This document shows, one piece after another, positions 1-8,972 of a stretch of 64,000 nt of DNA. Under the pieces are notes generated by a model that saw nothing but the letters and a program-made list of their open reading frames with translations, made no database searches and was not told the origin of the DNA. Where the stretch lies: positions 1 through 64,000 of the forward strand of contig CALPMT020000006.1 in the NCBI GenBank assembly GCA_943324745.2, given 5' to 3'. A program made the position numbers and the translations under genes. The DNA comes from Chitinophaga pinensis (GTDB taxonomy: Bacteria > Bacteroidota > Bacteroidia > Flavobacteriales_D > Crocinitomicaceae). The number at the start of each line of letters is the position of its first letter. Positions within the stretch are counted from its first letter, which is position 1.

Positions 1-360
1 AGAAGGTGATTAAGAGACCTGCGGTCTGATGAGGCAACAGTTGATGATTAGAAGGGATAAAGGTTTTGACACAGAGTTCACAAAGAATTTGCACAAAGTA
101 CACAAAGTGAAAGTGGATTGTTTTTTAAGAGTAATATTGTTTTTAGAACCATTTAATGCATATAAGATCAGTATGTAAAATATAAAACATTGATTATCTG
201 AGAAGTTAAGAACAATTTGACGGGATGATTGAAGGTAATTAAGAGACCTGCGGTCTGTTTGAGGTAACAGTAGATGATTAGAAGGTTTTGATGGTTTTAA
301 CACAGAGTTCACAAAGATTTTACATGAAGGACACAAAGAGAGACTATGATACAAAGTTTG
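1..360. repeat. Diverged relatives of the 165-bp hairpin repeat plus a CACAGAGTTCACAAAG repeat pair
   Basis: No gene is visible before the tRNA promoter. Two AGACC-TGC-GGTCT hairpins lie at about 15 and 244. Between them, in the same order as in the large array at 10.7-11.8 kb, are ACCATTTAATGCATATAAG (about 149) and GAGAAGTTAAG (about 200). Two copies of a second repeat, beginning ACACAGAGTTCACAAAGA and ending ACACAAAG, lie near 69-113 and 300-339. An open frame can be drawn through this DNA on the minus strand, but it consists of repeat sequence and has no protein-like features. Confidence 0.75.
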
Positions 361-390
361 AAAGTTTTTAGAATTTTAGGAGGAAAAGTT

Positions 391-419
391 TTTGAATAAT
401 AAAAAAAAATGTACATTTG
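391..419 (+). promoter_or_regulatory. Probable Bacteroidota-type promoter of the tRNA-Leu gene
   Basis: TTTG at 391-394 and TACATTTG at 412-419 match the -33 TTTG and -7 TAnnTTTG elements, with a 17-bp spacer. The tRNA starts 54 bp downstream. The match is visible in the sequence; promoter activity is inferred from the known sigma-ABfr consensus. Confidence 0.6.
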
Positions 420-473
420 TATTCCGAAAACATAAAATCGGTTTGTTTGCAGTCGAGCAGATAAAATTAACAA

Positions 474-555
474 GCGGATATGGTGAAATTGGTAGACATG
501 CCAGACTTAGGATCTGGTGCCGCGAGGCGTGTGGGTTCGAGTCCCTCTATCCGCA
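474..555 (+). tRNA. tRNA-Leu, anticodon UAG
   Basis: GCGGATA at 474-480 pairs with TATCCGC at 548-554 as the acceptor stem. The anticodon arm has stem CCAGA/TCTGG and a 7-nt loop CTTAGGA, giving anticodon TAG. A long variable arm (TGCCGCGAGGCGT) marks a class II tRNA, as expected for leucine, and the T-arm has GGTTCGAGTCC. The discriminator base is A555 and CCA is not encoded. The trigger factor gene starts 69 bp downstream and may be co-transcribed. Confidence 0.95.
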
Positions 556-624
556 CTAAAAATTAAATTAATGGTATAAGTGTTCTTATGCCATTTTTTG
601 TTTATAACTAATAAAGTCAAAAAG

Positions 625-1986
625 ATGAATGTAGTTCGCGAAGATTTAAATTCAACAAGTGCAATTTTACGTGTAAGTATTGCTCCATTAGATTATGAAA
701 CTCAAGTTTCTAATGCTTTAGAGAAAGCTAGAAAACAAGCTAAAAACCCGGGTTTTAGACCAGGTCATGTACCATTGGCATTAATCAAAAAACAATATGG
801 TAAAGGAATATTAATTGAAGAGATTAATAAGTCTGTAAGTAATGCTTTGACTACCTATTTTACAAATAATAAAGTAGAGATTTTAGGGAATCCTATACCA
901 TACGAAAAAGAGGAGGTTAAAGGTGATTTTAACAACCCTAATAACTTTGAATTTGCGTTCGAAATTGGTTTAGCTCCAGAGATTAAAATTGATACAACAT
1001 TGAAAGAAGCATTTAATTATGTAAAAGTAAATATTGATACTAAATTGATCGATCAACAGGTTGATGATTTACGCAGACGTTATGGAAAGTTAGTTGCTTC
1101 TGATAAAGTAGGCGCAACCGACATGATTTTAGCTCAATTTACAGAACTAAACGCTGATGACTCTATTAAAGAAAATGGTGTTTTACATTCATCAACAATT
1201 TCAATGGAGTTTGTTGAAAATGCAAAAGCCAAAAAGGAACTTACTGGTAAAAAAGTTGGTGATGTATTAACTGTTAATCCTGCAGATGTTTCTAAAGGCG
1301 GAAAAGATACGGCTGCTATGCTAGGCTTAAAAGAGGATGATTTAGCTGACCTTTCTGACAAATTCGAGATGAAAATCAACGAAATTCGTCATATGGAACT
1401 AGCTGAATTGAATCAAGAATTGTTTGATAAATTATTTGGTGAAGGGGTAGTTTCCTCCGAAAAAGAATTAAAAGATCGCGTAAAAGAAGATTTAGACAAA
1501 ATGTTTGCTCAAGATTCAGATCGTTTATTAACACGTGAAGTTTATGAACGTTTAGTTGAAAAAACAGCTATTGAATTACCTTCTGACTTCTTAAAAAGAT
1601 GGATTAAAGCTTCCAATGAGAAAGCTATTTCCATGGAAGAAATCGAAGCGCAATTTGAAGGATATGAGAAAAGCATGAAATGGCAATTAATTCAGGGTCA
1701 TATTTTCAAAGCAAACGATATCAAGGTTGATCAAAAAGAAGCTTTAGAATTTACAAAAGGTTTATTGGTTAATCAATATGCACAATATGGAATTCCAGCT
1801 CCTGAAGATAAAGAATTGACTTCATCTGCGATCCAAGTGTTGACAAATAAAGAAGAATCTGCTAGAGTTTATGACATGTTAGCTGAAACTAAATTGACTG
1901 AATATTTTAAATCTACTGTTAAGTTATCTGATAAGGTTGTTTCTTATGATGAATTTATCGAGATAGCAAACGGAAAGAATAAATGA
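625..1986 (+). CDS. tig: Trigger factor (ribosome-associated chaperone and peptidyl-prolyl isomerase)
   Basis: Encodes a 453-residue cytosolic chaperone that binds the ribosomal exit tunnel and shelters nascent chains. The N-terminal ribosome-binding domain (about 1-120) carries the signature GFRPG at residues 43-47 (GFRxGKxP in the family). A PPIase-like segment follows at about 145-240, then the helical C-terminal arms. I place the start at the ATG at 625 (MNVVREDL), because upstream in-frame codons would add an untypical hydrophobic extension. Trigger factor is usually followed by clpP; here the gene is followed by a strong terminator and an opposing gene, so it appears to be monocistronic. 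Confidence 0.93.
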   Translation: MNVVREDLNSTSAILRVSIAPLDYETQVSNALEKARKQAKNPGFRPGHVPLALIKKQYGKGILIEEINKSVSNALTTYFTNNKVEILGNPIPYEKEEVKGDFNNPNNFEFAFEIGLAPEIKIDTTLKEAFNYVKVNIDTKLIDQQVDDLRRRYGKLVASDKVGATDMILAQFTELNADDSIKENGVLHSSTISMEFVENAKAKKELTGKKVGDVLTVNPADVSKGGKDTAAMLGLKEDDLADLSDKFEMKINEIRHMELAELNQELFDKLFGEGVVSSEKELKDRVKEDLDKMFAQDSDRLLTREVYERLVEKTAIELPSDFLKRWIKASNEKAISMEEIEAQFEGYEKSMKWQLIQGHIFKANDIKVDQKEALEFTKGLLVNQYAQYGIPAPEDKELTSSAIQVLTNKEESARVYDMLAETKLTEYFKSTVKLSDKVVSYDEFIEIANGKNK

Positions 1987-2007
1987 TTGAAGATTAAATA
2001 ATGATTT

Positions 2008-2074
2008 ACTGAGCTGTGCTCAGTGTATGTTTTAAACAAAGAAATCCTGAGCGTTGCTCAGGATTTCTTTGTTT
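2008..2074. terminator. Double hairpin, bidirectional terminator
   Basis: A small hairpin ACTGAGC-TGT-GCTCAGT lies at 2008-2024. It is followed by a perfect 19-bp stem with a 3-nt loop at 2034-2074 (AAACAAAGAAATCCTGAGC and its complement). The large stem is A-rich on one side and T-rich on the other, so it can work in both directions. It lies between two converging genes. Both hairpins share the core CTGAGC/GCTCAG. Confidence 0.85.
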
Positions 2075-2172
2075 ATGCATGTTTGTATTGGAGGCGATGA
2101 AGAGCGTATTTTGGTTACGAAGCTTCGAATAAATATTGGACGGAAGCTTCACGTATTATTATTGGGGGTGAT

Positions 2173-2250
2173 GCGGCACATCACGTTTTGGGTGGCGACA
2201 CATCACGTGGGATGTGATACATCACGCGTTTGGGGGAGCGACACATCACG
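2173..2250. repeat. Four copies of a CACATCACG word at 21-22 bp intervals
   Basis: CACATCACG occurs at 2177, 2199 and 2242, with a near copy TACATCACG at 2218. Spacers are G-rich. The block ends next to the stop codon of the PorE-like gene at 2254. It is more GC-rich than its surroundings. No function is visible. Confidence 0.6.
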
Positions 2251-2253
2251 CCC

Positions 2254-4329
2254 CTACGAATTGGATGTTATTTTGAATTCGGTACGACGATTTTGTTGAC
2301 GACCCGATTCAGATTCATTGGAGGCTATTGGTTTTTTCGAACCATAACCTTTTGCTGTTAATCTTGAAGTATTAATTCCTTTTGTAACTAAATAAGCTAC
2401 TACCGCACTTGCTCGTTGCTGAGAAAGACTTTCGTTAGTAGCAGCAGAACCTGTGTTATCAGTATGCCCACTAATCTCAATTTTCAATTTAGGTGCGTCA
2501 TTCATTAATTTTACTAAACGATCAAGTTCGGCGTTTGATTCGATTCTTAAAGTTGCTTTTCCTAAATCAAAGAAAATATTTGTTAAAGTGATAGTATTTC
2601 CGACCGCAACATTTTTTAGTTGAATTGTTTTTGAAACAATGTTATCTTCTCCCCCATCAGGTAAATCAAAATTTTCTGAATGGAAAAGGTAATTGTTTGC
2701 TTTTACAGTAATTCCATAATTTTTACCAGAAGGTAAGGTAATTAAAAATTTACCGGTAGCACTATTCGTATTTACTGTCTCTGTGACTTTTCCAGATGCA
2801 TTATCTGTAATATCAATCGCAGCTGCGACTGGTTGAGCATTTAATAAATCTATCGTATTTCCTTTGAAAACAGTTAAGAATTTACGTGTAACGTCTACTT
2901 TTGACTCTATTGCGTTATCATTAACAGGTTGAATTATTGATGAAATCAATAGGTCTTCTGTAGAAACCAATGGCGTTTTATCAGGTCCCCAATAGGTTAC
3001 TTTATAAATATCATAACCACCTTTTCCTCCAGGTCTATTTGAAGTAATATATGCAAACTTCCCATTTACAGTAGGAGAATAAAAGTAATCATCGTATACT
3101 GAATTAATTGGATACCCCATATTCACAGGTGCAGTCCATTGCCCTTGAACAAATTTTGATACGAAAATATCATATCCTCCCATTGATCCATGACCTTGAG
3201 AAGAGATATATAAAACATCTCCCTTAATTGTAATATACATAGGACCTTCATTAAATTTAGAATTTAGTACATCCAGGAAAGTTGTTGTAGCATAATCTCT
3301 TCGTAATTTACTTTCCATTCCTGAATAAACAGCTTGGAAACCATTTTCAGCTTCTTCATTATCTCTTATAAAATAAATTTTATATCCGGTATGATTATAA
3401 CAAGCGAAACGATCATTATATTTTGGATTAGAAATATTAGTATTCATTTTTTCAGGAGTAGACCAATTAGCTCCTACTAATTTAGACTCAAAAATATCAG
3501 ATTGATTATTTACAGATCGGTGCATTAATAATGTTGTACCATCGTAGCTCATTGTATTCACAACATCATCTACTTTTGTATTTATATCTCCTGACAATTT
3601 CTTAGGGGCTGACCAATTTCCTTTTTCTAACGAAGAGCTGTAAATGTCAAAATCGTACTCACCAATGGAATCTGGTGTGTTGTCATTCATTCTTCTAGAT
3701 GAAAAAAGCATTTCTCCACCATCTACAGATATAGAAGGAGTAATATCATCTTTGTCAGAACTCAATTCTGTTACATTATCCACCCAAACACGTAATGAAT
3801 TTGCTTGCAACTTCTTCGCATTTTCACATTCTTTTTTACGTTGGTCTATAAATTTAGTATACTCAGATGCTTTTTTGTATTCTGATGAAAATTTAACGTA
3901 AAATGCAATCGCTTCATCAAATTTGGAATCCAATTGCGCTAATCTACCTAAATAATAATTTAAAAAAGGGTCACAATTTGGACCTAGTTCTTTCGCTTTA
4001 ATGAAGAATTCCACAGATGTTAATGGATTACTTGAATTAAATAAACAAACACCTATTTTAAAATTTAATAAAGCATTAGAAGGATTAAAACTTTGAGCTA
4101 TATCGAATTGCTTCTTGGCATAAATAAAGTTTCCTTTATAATCCTTAATGCCAAACAATAAGCTGTTCGCTTTTTGAAAATAAGTATCTCCTAATTCAAT
4201 TGCAGCTTCTGCTTTCTTAAACCCTTCTTTATCGTTTTTGAAATTAGAGGACTTAAATTCGACATTTTGAGAAAATGTAAAAACTCCTAAATGAAATGTA
4301 CAGATTACTAATAAAATATTTTTCATCAT
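2254..4329 (-). CDS. PorE-like OmpA-family protein (TPR + PD40 propeller + regulatory-like domain + OmpA)
   Basis: Exported 691-residue protein. After a signal peptide (cleavage near FTFSQ-NV) come TPR-like helices (about 30-135), PD40/WD40-like beta-propeller blades (about 195-450, with repeats such as LFSSRRMND, YISSQGHGSMGGYDIF and YITSNRPGGKGGYDIY), a carboxypeptidase-regulatory-like segment (about 480-570) and a C-terminal OmpA domain with HTDNTGS and QNRRTEF, the Asp and Arg that bind peptidoglycan. This domain order is that of PorE of the type IX secretion system. Unlike P. gingivalis PorE, which is a lipoprotein, it has no obvious lipobox Cys. Many Bacteroidota carry several such proteins, so it could be a paralogue. 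It lies 8 nt downstream of the TPR gene, so the two form an operon. Confidence 0.82.
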   Translation of the reverse strand: MMKNILLVICTFHLGVFTFSQNVEFKSSNFKNDKEGFKKAEAAIELGDTYFQKANSLLFGIKDYKGNFIYAKKQFDIAQSFNPSNALLNFKIGVCLFNSSNPLTSVEFFIKAKELGPNCDPFLNYYLGRLAQLDSKFDEAIAFYVKFSSEYKKASEYTKFIDQRKKECENAKKLQANSLRVWVDNVTELSSDKDDITPSISVDGGEMLFSSRRMNDNTPDSIGEYDFDIYSSSLEKGNWSAPKKLSGDINTKVDDVVNTMSYDGTTLLMHRSVNNQSDIFESKLVGANWSTPEKMNTNISNPKYNDRFACYNHTGYKIYFIRDNEEAENGFQAVYSGMESKLRRDYATTTFLDVLNSKFNEGPMYITIKGDVLYISSQGHGSMGGYDIFVSKFVQGQWTAPVNMGYPINSVYDDYFYSPTVNGKFAYITSNRPGGKGGYDIYKVTYWGPDKTPLVSTEDLLISSIIQPVNDNAIESKVDVTRKFLTVFKGNTIDLLNAQPVAAAIDITDNASGKVTETVNTNSATGKFLITLPSGKNYGITVKANNYLFHSENFDLPDGGEDNIVSKTIQLKNVAVGNTITLTNIFFDLGKATLRIESNAELDRLVKLMNDAPKLKIEISGHTDNTGSAATNESLSQQRASAVVAYLVTKGINTSRLTAKGYGSKKPIASNESESGRQQNRRTEFKITSNS

Positions 4330-4337
4330 TTTTTTAA

Positions 4338-5432
4338 TTAATTATTACAGTTTGTAGAATAATATGTTTTTCCGAGTTCCACTCCTAAATCTTGCGCTTT
4401 ATGCCAATCTTCGCAGGCACCCTTCATGTCTCTTAACATTTCTTTCGCAATTCCTCGATTTAAATAAGCAGCTCCATTATACTTATCAATACTAATTGCA
4501 ATTTCAGCGTTATCAAGCGCATTTTTAAAGTCTTTTTTTAGAATTAAAATAGAGGCTAGATTTGCGTAAGCTTGTCCACAATTTTCATTCATTTGTTTTG
4601 CTTGTAAAAAATCTTTTTCTGCTTCAACTTGTTTTCCTTGCGCAAAATAGGTTGCCCCTCTATTTACATAAGCCATATAGAATTTTGGATCAACTGTAAT
4701 CGCTTTATTAAATTCAATCATTGCTCCTGGAAAATCTTTCATTTTTTTCTTTGTTGTACCTATATTATTATGTACAAAAGCTAGATTAGAATTTCTTTTA
4801 GTCGCTTCTTCATAATCAATAATTGCTTTGGGCAATTCACCTAACATACGGTAGCAACTTCCACGATCATTGTAATAAAAAGCTGAATTTGGTTCAATTT
4901 GAATACAACGTGTAAATTTTACGATTGCATCTTTATAATCTTGTTGCATAAATCTCAAAACACCGTAATTATAGATTATTTTAACATTTGTTGGATCATA
5001 TTTCAATGCCTTTTCATAGTTTTTTTCTGCGCTGTCATACTCTTTTAACCCAAAAAAAGCTTTCGCACGTTGAAAATAAGCTTTTGAATATGATGAATCG
5101 ATTTCTAGTAATTTATTAAATGTGGAAGCTGATGCCAAAAACATTTCTAACTCATTTTCAGCAACACCTTTATTATAGTAAGCAGCTAAAAACTTAGGAT
5201 CAGAAAGAATTGCCTTTTCAAATTCTTTGATAGATTCAGCGGTTTTCTTTTCACTAAATAGGTTGATACCTCTATTGTAAGCTTCTTTTCCTTCTGCACT
5301 AGCATTTGCTGCTTCATTAATTTGAGCGATGGAATCCTTAAATGCTTTTTCTTTTGCAGAAAGTATTTCTACTTGTGAAAAGTAATTCCCTATACACAAA
5401 GTAAATAGGAACAAAATTGAGCTTTTTTTCAT
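4338..5432 (-). CDS. Exported tetratricopeptide repeat protein
   Basis: A 364-residue protein with a signal peptide (MKKSSILFLFTLCIGNYFSQ) followed by about eight TPR units of 34 residues, recognisable by the recurring A-(x)-YNKG/YNYG/NRG and P spacing (for example KFLAAYYNKGVAENEL and FYMAYVNRGATYFAQG). TPR domains bind proteins. The gene is the first of a two-gene operon with the PorE-like gene, which suggests a partner role in an envelope complex, but no specific function can be read from the sequence. Confidence 0.85.
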   Translation of the reverse strand: MKKSSILFLFTLCIGNYFSQVEILSAKEKAFKDSIAQINEAANASAEGKEAYNRGINLFSEKKTAESIKEFEKAILSDPKFLAAYYNKGVAENELEMFLASASTFNKLLEIDSSYSKAYFQRAKAFFGLKEYDSAEKNYEKALKYDPTNVKIIYNYGVLRFMQQDYKDAIVKFTRCIQIEPNSAFYYNDRGSCYRMLGELPKAIIDYEEATKRNSNLAFVHNNIGTTKKKMKDFPGAMIEFNKAITVDPKFYMAYVNRGATYFAQGKQVEAEKDFLQAKQMNENCGQAYANLASILILKKDFKNALDNAEIAISIDKYNGAAYLNRGIAKEMLRDMKGACEDWHKAQDLGVELGKTYYSTNCNN

Positions 5433-5544
5433 TGAATTATGTTTTGTTAAGGTATGAAGTTAAAAAATAAATTATTATTTAAGGTTTAGGTATCACTAAT
5501 TATTTAATATTTTTTTGTGTTTATTTCATTCTCAAACTCTTTAT

Positions 5545-5552
5545 TATCTTTG
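5545..5552 (+). promoter_or_regulatory. -7 box (TATCTTTG) of the thiolase gene
   Basis: TATCTTTG matches TAnnTTTG and lies 19 nt before the chosen ATG at 5572. No good -33 TTTG at a standard distance is visible. Confidence 0.5.
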
Positions 5553-5571
5553 AGCAATAAAATTGAAATAT

Positions 5572-6780
5572 ATGTCAAAAGATGTCTTTTTAGTAAATGG
5601 TGTTCGAACAGCCATTGGAAATTTTGGAGGAGCCTTATCCAATTATCGTGCAGATGATTTAGGCGCTGAAGTTCTTAAAGCCTTAATTGCTAAAAATCCA
5701 ACTTTAGAACTTTCACATATTGAAGATGTCATTCTAGGTTGTGCAAATCAAGCTGGCGAGGACAATCGTAATGTCGCTCGAATGTCATCGTTATTAGCAG
5801 GAATACCTTTAGAAGCAGGTGGTGAAACTGTAAACAGATTATGTGCTTCAGGAATGGCAGCAACCATCAATGCTTCACGTGCCATAAAAGACAATGCTGG
5901 TGATATTTATATTTCAGGAGGAGTTGAACATATGACACGTGGTCCATGGGTGATTTCAAAAACTTCCTCCGCATATGGACGTGATGCTCAGATGTATGAT
6001 TCATCATTTGGTTGGAGGTTTATCAACCCTAGAATGGAAGAATTATACGGTGTTGATAGCATGGGGATGACTGCCGAAAATTTAGCTTTAAAATATGGTA
6101 TTTCAAGAGATGATCAAGATAAATTTGCTGCTTGGTCACAAGAAAAAGCATCACAAGCGCAAGCAAAAGGGATCTTTTTGGAAGAAATAATTCCGATTTC
6201 AATTCCTCAAAAGAGAAAAGACCCAATTATTTTTGAATCTGATGAATTTATCAGACACGAAACTACTCTTGAAACACTCAGTAAATTAAGACCCGCTTTC
6301 ACAAAAGAAGGCACAGTAACAGCAGGAAACGCTTCTGGATTAAATGATGGTGCAGCAGCACTATTATTAGCCTCTGAAGTAGGTTTAAAGAACAACAATC
6401 TAACTCCAAAAGTTCGAATCTTAGGTGGAGCTGTAGCTGGAGTTGAGCCTCGAATTATGGGAATAGGTCCTGTATATGCTACACAAAAAATATTAAAACG
6501 TTCTGGTTTATCTTTAGATCAAATGGATGTTATTGAAATGAACGAAGCATTCGCTGCACAAGTATTATCATGCTCTAGAGCATTAGGATTAGCAGATAAT
6601 GATCCTAGAATCAATCCAAATGGAGGTGCAATTGCATTGGGTCATCCGTTAGGAATGTCTGGATCCCGAATTATATTAGCTGCAGCTAATGAACTTGTTA
6701 GGAGTAATAAAAAATATGCTTTAGCAACCATGTGTATTGGAGTTGGTCAGGGCTATGCAGTTATTTTAGAACGGGTTTAG
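5572..6780 (+). CDS. pcaF: Thiolase of the 3-oxoadipyl-CoA type (acetyl-CoA acyltransferase)
   Basis: A 402-residue degradative thiolase that cleaves 3-oxoacyl-CoA with CoA to give acetyl-CoA. The catalytic residues are Cys91 (NRLCASGMAA), His358 (GHPLGMSG) and Cys388 (MCIGVGQG). Stretches such as GCANQAGEDNRNVARM and GWRFINP...YGVDSM resemble PcaF/PaaJ (3-oxoadipyl-CoA thiolase) more than FadA, but no aromatic-degradation genes lie nearby, so the physiological substrate is uncertain. I chose the ATG at 5572 over the in-frame TTG at 5563 because it fits the family N-terminus MSKDVFLVNGVRT. Confidence 0.85.
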   Translation: MSKDVFLVNGVRTAIGNFGGALSNYRADDLGAEVLKALIAKNPTLELSHIEDVILGCANQAGEDNRNVARMSSLLAGIPLEAGGETVNRLCASGMAATINASRAIKDNAGDIYISGGVEHMTRGPWVISKTSSAYGRDAQMYDSSFGWRFINPRMEELYGVDSMGMTAENLALKYGISRDDQDKFAAWSQEKASQAQAKGIFLEEIIPISIPQKRKDPIIFESDEFIRHETTLETLSKLRPAFTKEGTVTAGNASGLNDGAAALLLASEVGLKNNNLTPKVRILGGAVAGVEPRIMGIGPVYATQKILKRSGLSLDQMDVIEMNEAFAAQVLSCSRALGLADNDPRINPNGGAIALGHPLGMSGSRIILAAANELVRSNKKYALATMCIGVGQGYAVILERV

Positions 6781-6845
6781 GAGCCCTTCAACAAGCTCTC
6801 AGGCTTAAATTACAGATTTGTAAATATTAAATTACAGATTGGTGG
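6781..6845. repeat. Dispersed repeat: CCCTTCaACAAGCT and AAATTACAGATT words
   Basis: GCCCTTCAACAAGCTCTCAGG follows the thiolase stop codon closely. It is followed by two TTAAATTACAGATT words. The 15-mer AAATTACAGATTGGT at 6829-6843 recurs exactly at 38482-38496, again next to a CCCTTCGACAAGCTTAGGG copy, so the two spacers share a composite repeat. Confidence 0.7.
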
Positions 6846-6862
6846 AGATATTTAATTATTTC

Positions 6863-7339
6863 TTATGCTTTTATTACTTCTGCGACAATTTCATGAATTA
6901 AATCGGACTCATACCCTTTAGAAACGAGATAGGCACATACACGGCGTTTTATAGCCCATATATCTTCTTTTGCTTTTTTTTCCAACAACTTTTTTTGCGC
7001 AAGGACTTTGAGCGTTTCGACATAGAGGTCCATATCGATTGTTTGTAATCCAGTTTGGATGGCTTGTTTATCAATTCGTTTTTGTATGAGATGGTATTTA
7101 ATTTTCAGTTTACCCCACCTTTTTATCTTGAATTTTCCTGAGATAAAAGAAGCTACAAAACGATTATCATCTAAAAATCGATTTTTCTTTAAATGTTCGA
7201 TAATTTCCACTTGATTTTCGATAGGTGTATTCCATGAGATTAGTTTTTGTTCAACTTCAAAAGTACATCTATCTTGATATGCACACCAAGATTCCATTTT
7301 TACTTTTGCTTCAAGGAGCGAGTACTTGCACTCTGACAT
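6863..7339 (-). CDS. recX: RecX family regulatory protein
   Basis: A 158-residue small helical protein of the RecX family, which in other bacteria binds RecA filaments and modulates their activity. The sequence has the tandem three-helix repeats of the family, seen in LKKNRFLDDNRFVASFI (pattern L.....LDDxRFA..F) followed by KFKIKRWGKLKIKYHLIQK and a second unit at the C-terminus with VCAYLVSKGYES. It starts 4 nt after the rng stop codon and is co-transcribed with it. recA is not in the window. Confidence 0.85.
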   Translation of the reverse strand: MSECKYSLLEAKVKMESWCAYQDRCTFEVEQKLISWNTPIENQVEIIEHLKKNRFLDDNRFVASFISGKFKIKRWGKLKIKYHLIQKRIDKQAIQTGLQTIDMDLYVETLKVLAQKKLLEKKAKEDIWAIKRRVCAYLVSKGYESDLIHEIVAEVIKA

Positions 7340-7343
7340 GATA

Positions 7344-8891
7344 TCAGAGTGCTAAAGTATCGTTTTTAGAGTCTACAAAGGAGTATTGCATTAAATGGTT
7401 GGCAACAACTCCGCGAATGCTTATCCATTTTTTATATTTGAAGAACCATTTGATTTGTTTTGAAATGATTCCGCATTTGAAATAAGCTTCTAAATATGGG
7501 TGAACTATTAAAGTTACATTAGGTTCCTTTTTATCAACCACTAGATAATTTAAATTGTTCTCAATTTCTTCTGCTAGTAAAATACTTGCTTGGACTTCTC
7601 CTGTTCCTTTACAAGTCGGACAAGTTTCGTTGGTTTTAATTTCTGTTTCTGGTCGTACTCGTTGTCTTGTAATTTCAATTACACCAAATTTGGAAGGTGG
7701 TATTAAATTGTGTTTAGCACGATCATTCTTCATGAATTCTTTTAATTTTTCAAAAAGAATTTTGTTGTTTTCTCGTTCATGCATATCGATAAAATCGACA
7801 GCAACGATTCCGCCCATATCACGTAATTGTAAAACACGTGCTATTTCTTCCGCAGCTTCGACATTTGTTGCTAAAGCATTTAATTCTTGTCCTTCTGAAC
7901 CTTTTCGGTTACCGCTATTTACATCGATAACATGCATTGCTTCCGTATGTTCAATAATTAAATAACCTCCACTTGGAAGCGGAACTTTTTTACCAAACAA
8001 TGTTTTAATTTGTTTAGAAATACCAAAGCGCTCGAAGATATCAATTTTACCGTCGTAATGTTTTACAATTTTTTCTCTACCTGGTGCTATTCCTGCAACA
8101 TAGCCACGAATTTCTTCCGAAAGTGTTTCATTATTTACATGAATATTAGAAAAATCTCCATTTAACAAATCGCGTAAAATTGAAGCTGTTTTATCTATTT
8201 CACCAAGTACTTTTTTAGGAGGTGTTGCTGTTTTGAGGGCGGTGAACATTGTTTTCCACTTCTCTAACAAATTGTTAAGATCTTGGTGAATTTGTTCGAC
8301 TTTTTTATCTTCAGCAACAGTACGAATGATCACCCCAAAATTTTTGGGTTTGATTTCGTTTAATATTTTTTTCAGACGGTCTCTTTCCTTCGCATCTCTA
8401 ATTTTTTGAGAAATAGAAATTTTATCTGAGAAAGGCACAAGTACGATATACCTACCTGCGAGTGTAATCTCAGCACTTAGACGAGGACCTTTTGAAGAGA
8501 TTGGTTCTTTAGCAACTTGTACTAAAATAGATTGAGAGGAAGAAACTACTTCTTCCATTTGACCTTCTTTTGGAATGTCAGTTTCTAACTTAAAGTATTG
8601 TAGGTCGGCTACATTTTGCTTGCCGTGTAACGTGTCTTTGGTGAACTTATTCAGCGAATTGAACTGTGGTCCGAGGTCGAGATAATGTAAAAATGCATCT
8701 TTTTCATATCCTACATCCACAAAAGCTGCATTCAAACTAGGAACAGTTTTTCGAACTTTACCTAGGTATACATCACCTACTGCAAATTCTGTGTTCCCTT
8801 GTTCTTCATGCAATTCAATAAGCTTTCCATCACGCAACAACGCAAGCCATATCCCGGTTGACCGAGAATCGACTACTAATTCTAAACTCAC
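7344..8891 (-). CDS. rng: Ribonuclease E/G family protein
   Basis: A 515-residue endoribonuclease of the RNase G type. An S1-like RNA-binding domain lies at about 35-130 (VGDVYLGKVRKTVPSLNAAFVDVGYEKDAFLH). The catalytic DNase I-like domain has the magnesium-binding Asp residues in HVIDVNSG and AVDFIDM, and CPTCKGTG is the Zn-link motif. There is no long RNase E scaffold tail. The start is a GTG at 8891 (MSLELVVDS), which matches the family N-terminus; no ATG fits better. It forms an operon with recX. The role is processing of rRNA and mRNA in the cytoplasm. Confidence 0.92.
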   Translation of the reverse strand: MSLELVVDSRSTGIWLALLRDGKLIELHEEQGNTEFAVGDVYLGKVRKTVPSLNAAFVDVGYEKDAFLHYLDLGPQFNSLNKFTKDTLHGKQNVADLQYFKLETDIPKEGQMEEVVSSSQSILVQVAKEPISSKGPRLSAEITLAGRYIVLVPFSDKISISQKIRDAKERDRLKKILNEIKPKNFGVIIRTVAEDKKVEQIHQDLNNLLEKWKTMFTALKTATPPKKVLGEIDKTASILRDLLNGDFSNIHVNNETLSEEIRGYVAGIAPGREKIVKHYDGKIDIFERFGISKQIKTLFGKKVPLPSGGYLIIEHTEAMHVIDVNSGNRKGSEGQELNALATNVEAAEEIARVLQLRDMGGIVAVDFIDMHERENNKILFEKLKEFMKNDRAKHNLIPPSKFGVIEITRQRVRPETEIKTNETCPTCKGTGEVQASILLAEEIENNLNYLVVDKKEPNVTLIVHPYLEAYFKCGIISKQIKWFFKYKKWISIRGVVANHLMQYSFVDSKNDTLAL

Positions 8892-8972
8892 GAAAGCTTA
8901 TATTAAAGATTTAAAAATAGAATAACTTAGCAAGCGAACCTACTAAGTTATCCAACGAATTTCAAAAGAAAA

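Noticed and set aside
10-354. Possible 114-residue protein on the minus strand
   Set aside because: It is the translation of repeat words and shows duplicated CTLCKFFVNS segments for that reason alone.
2054-2299. Possible 81-residue protein
   Set aside because: It begins inside a terminator stem and runs through the CACATCACG repeats; no start signal or family resemblance.
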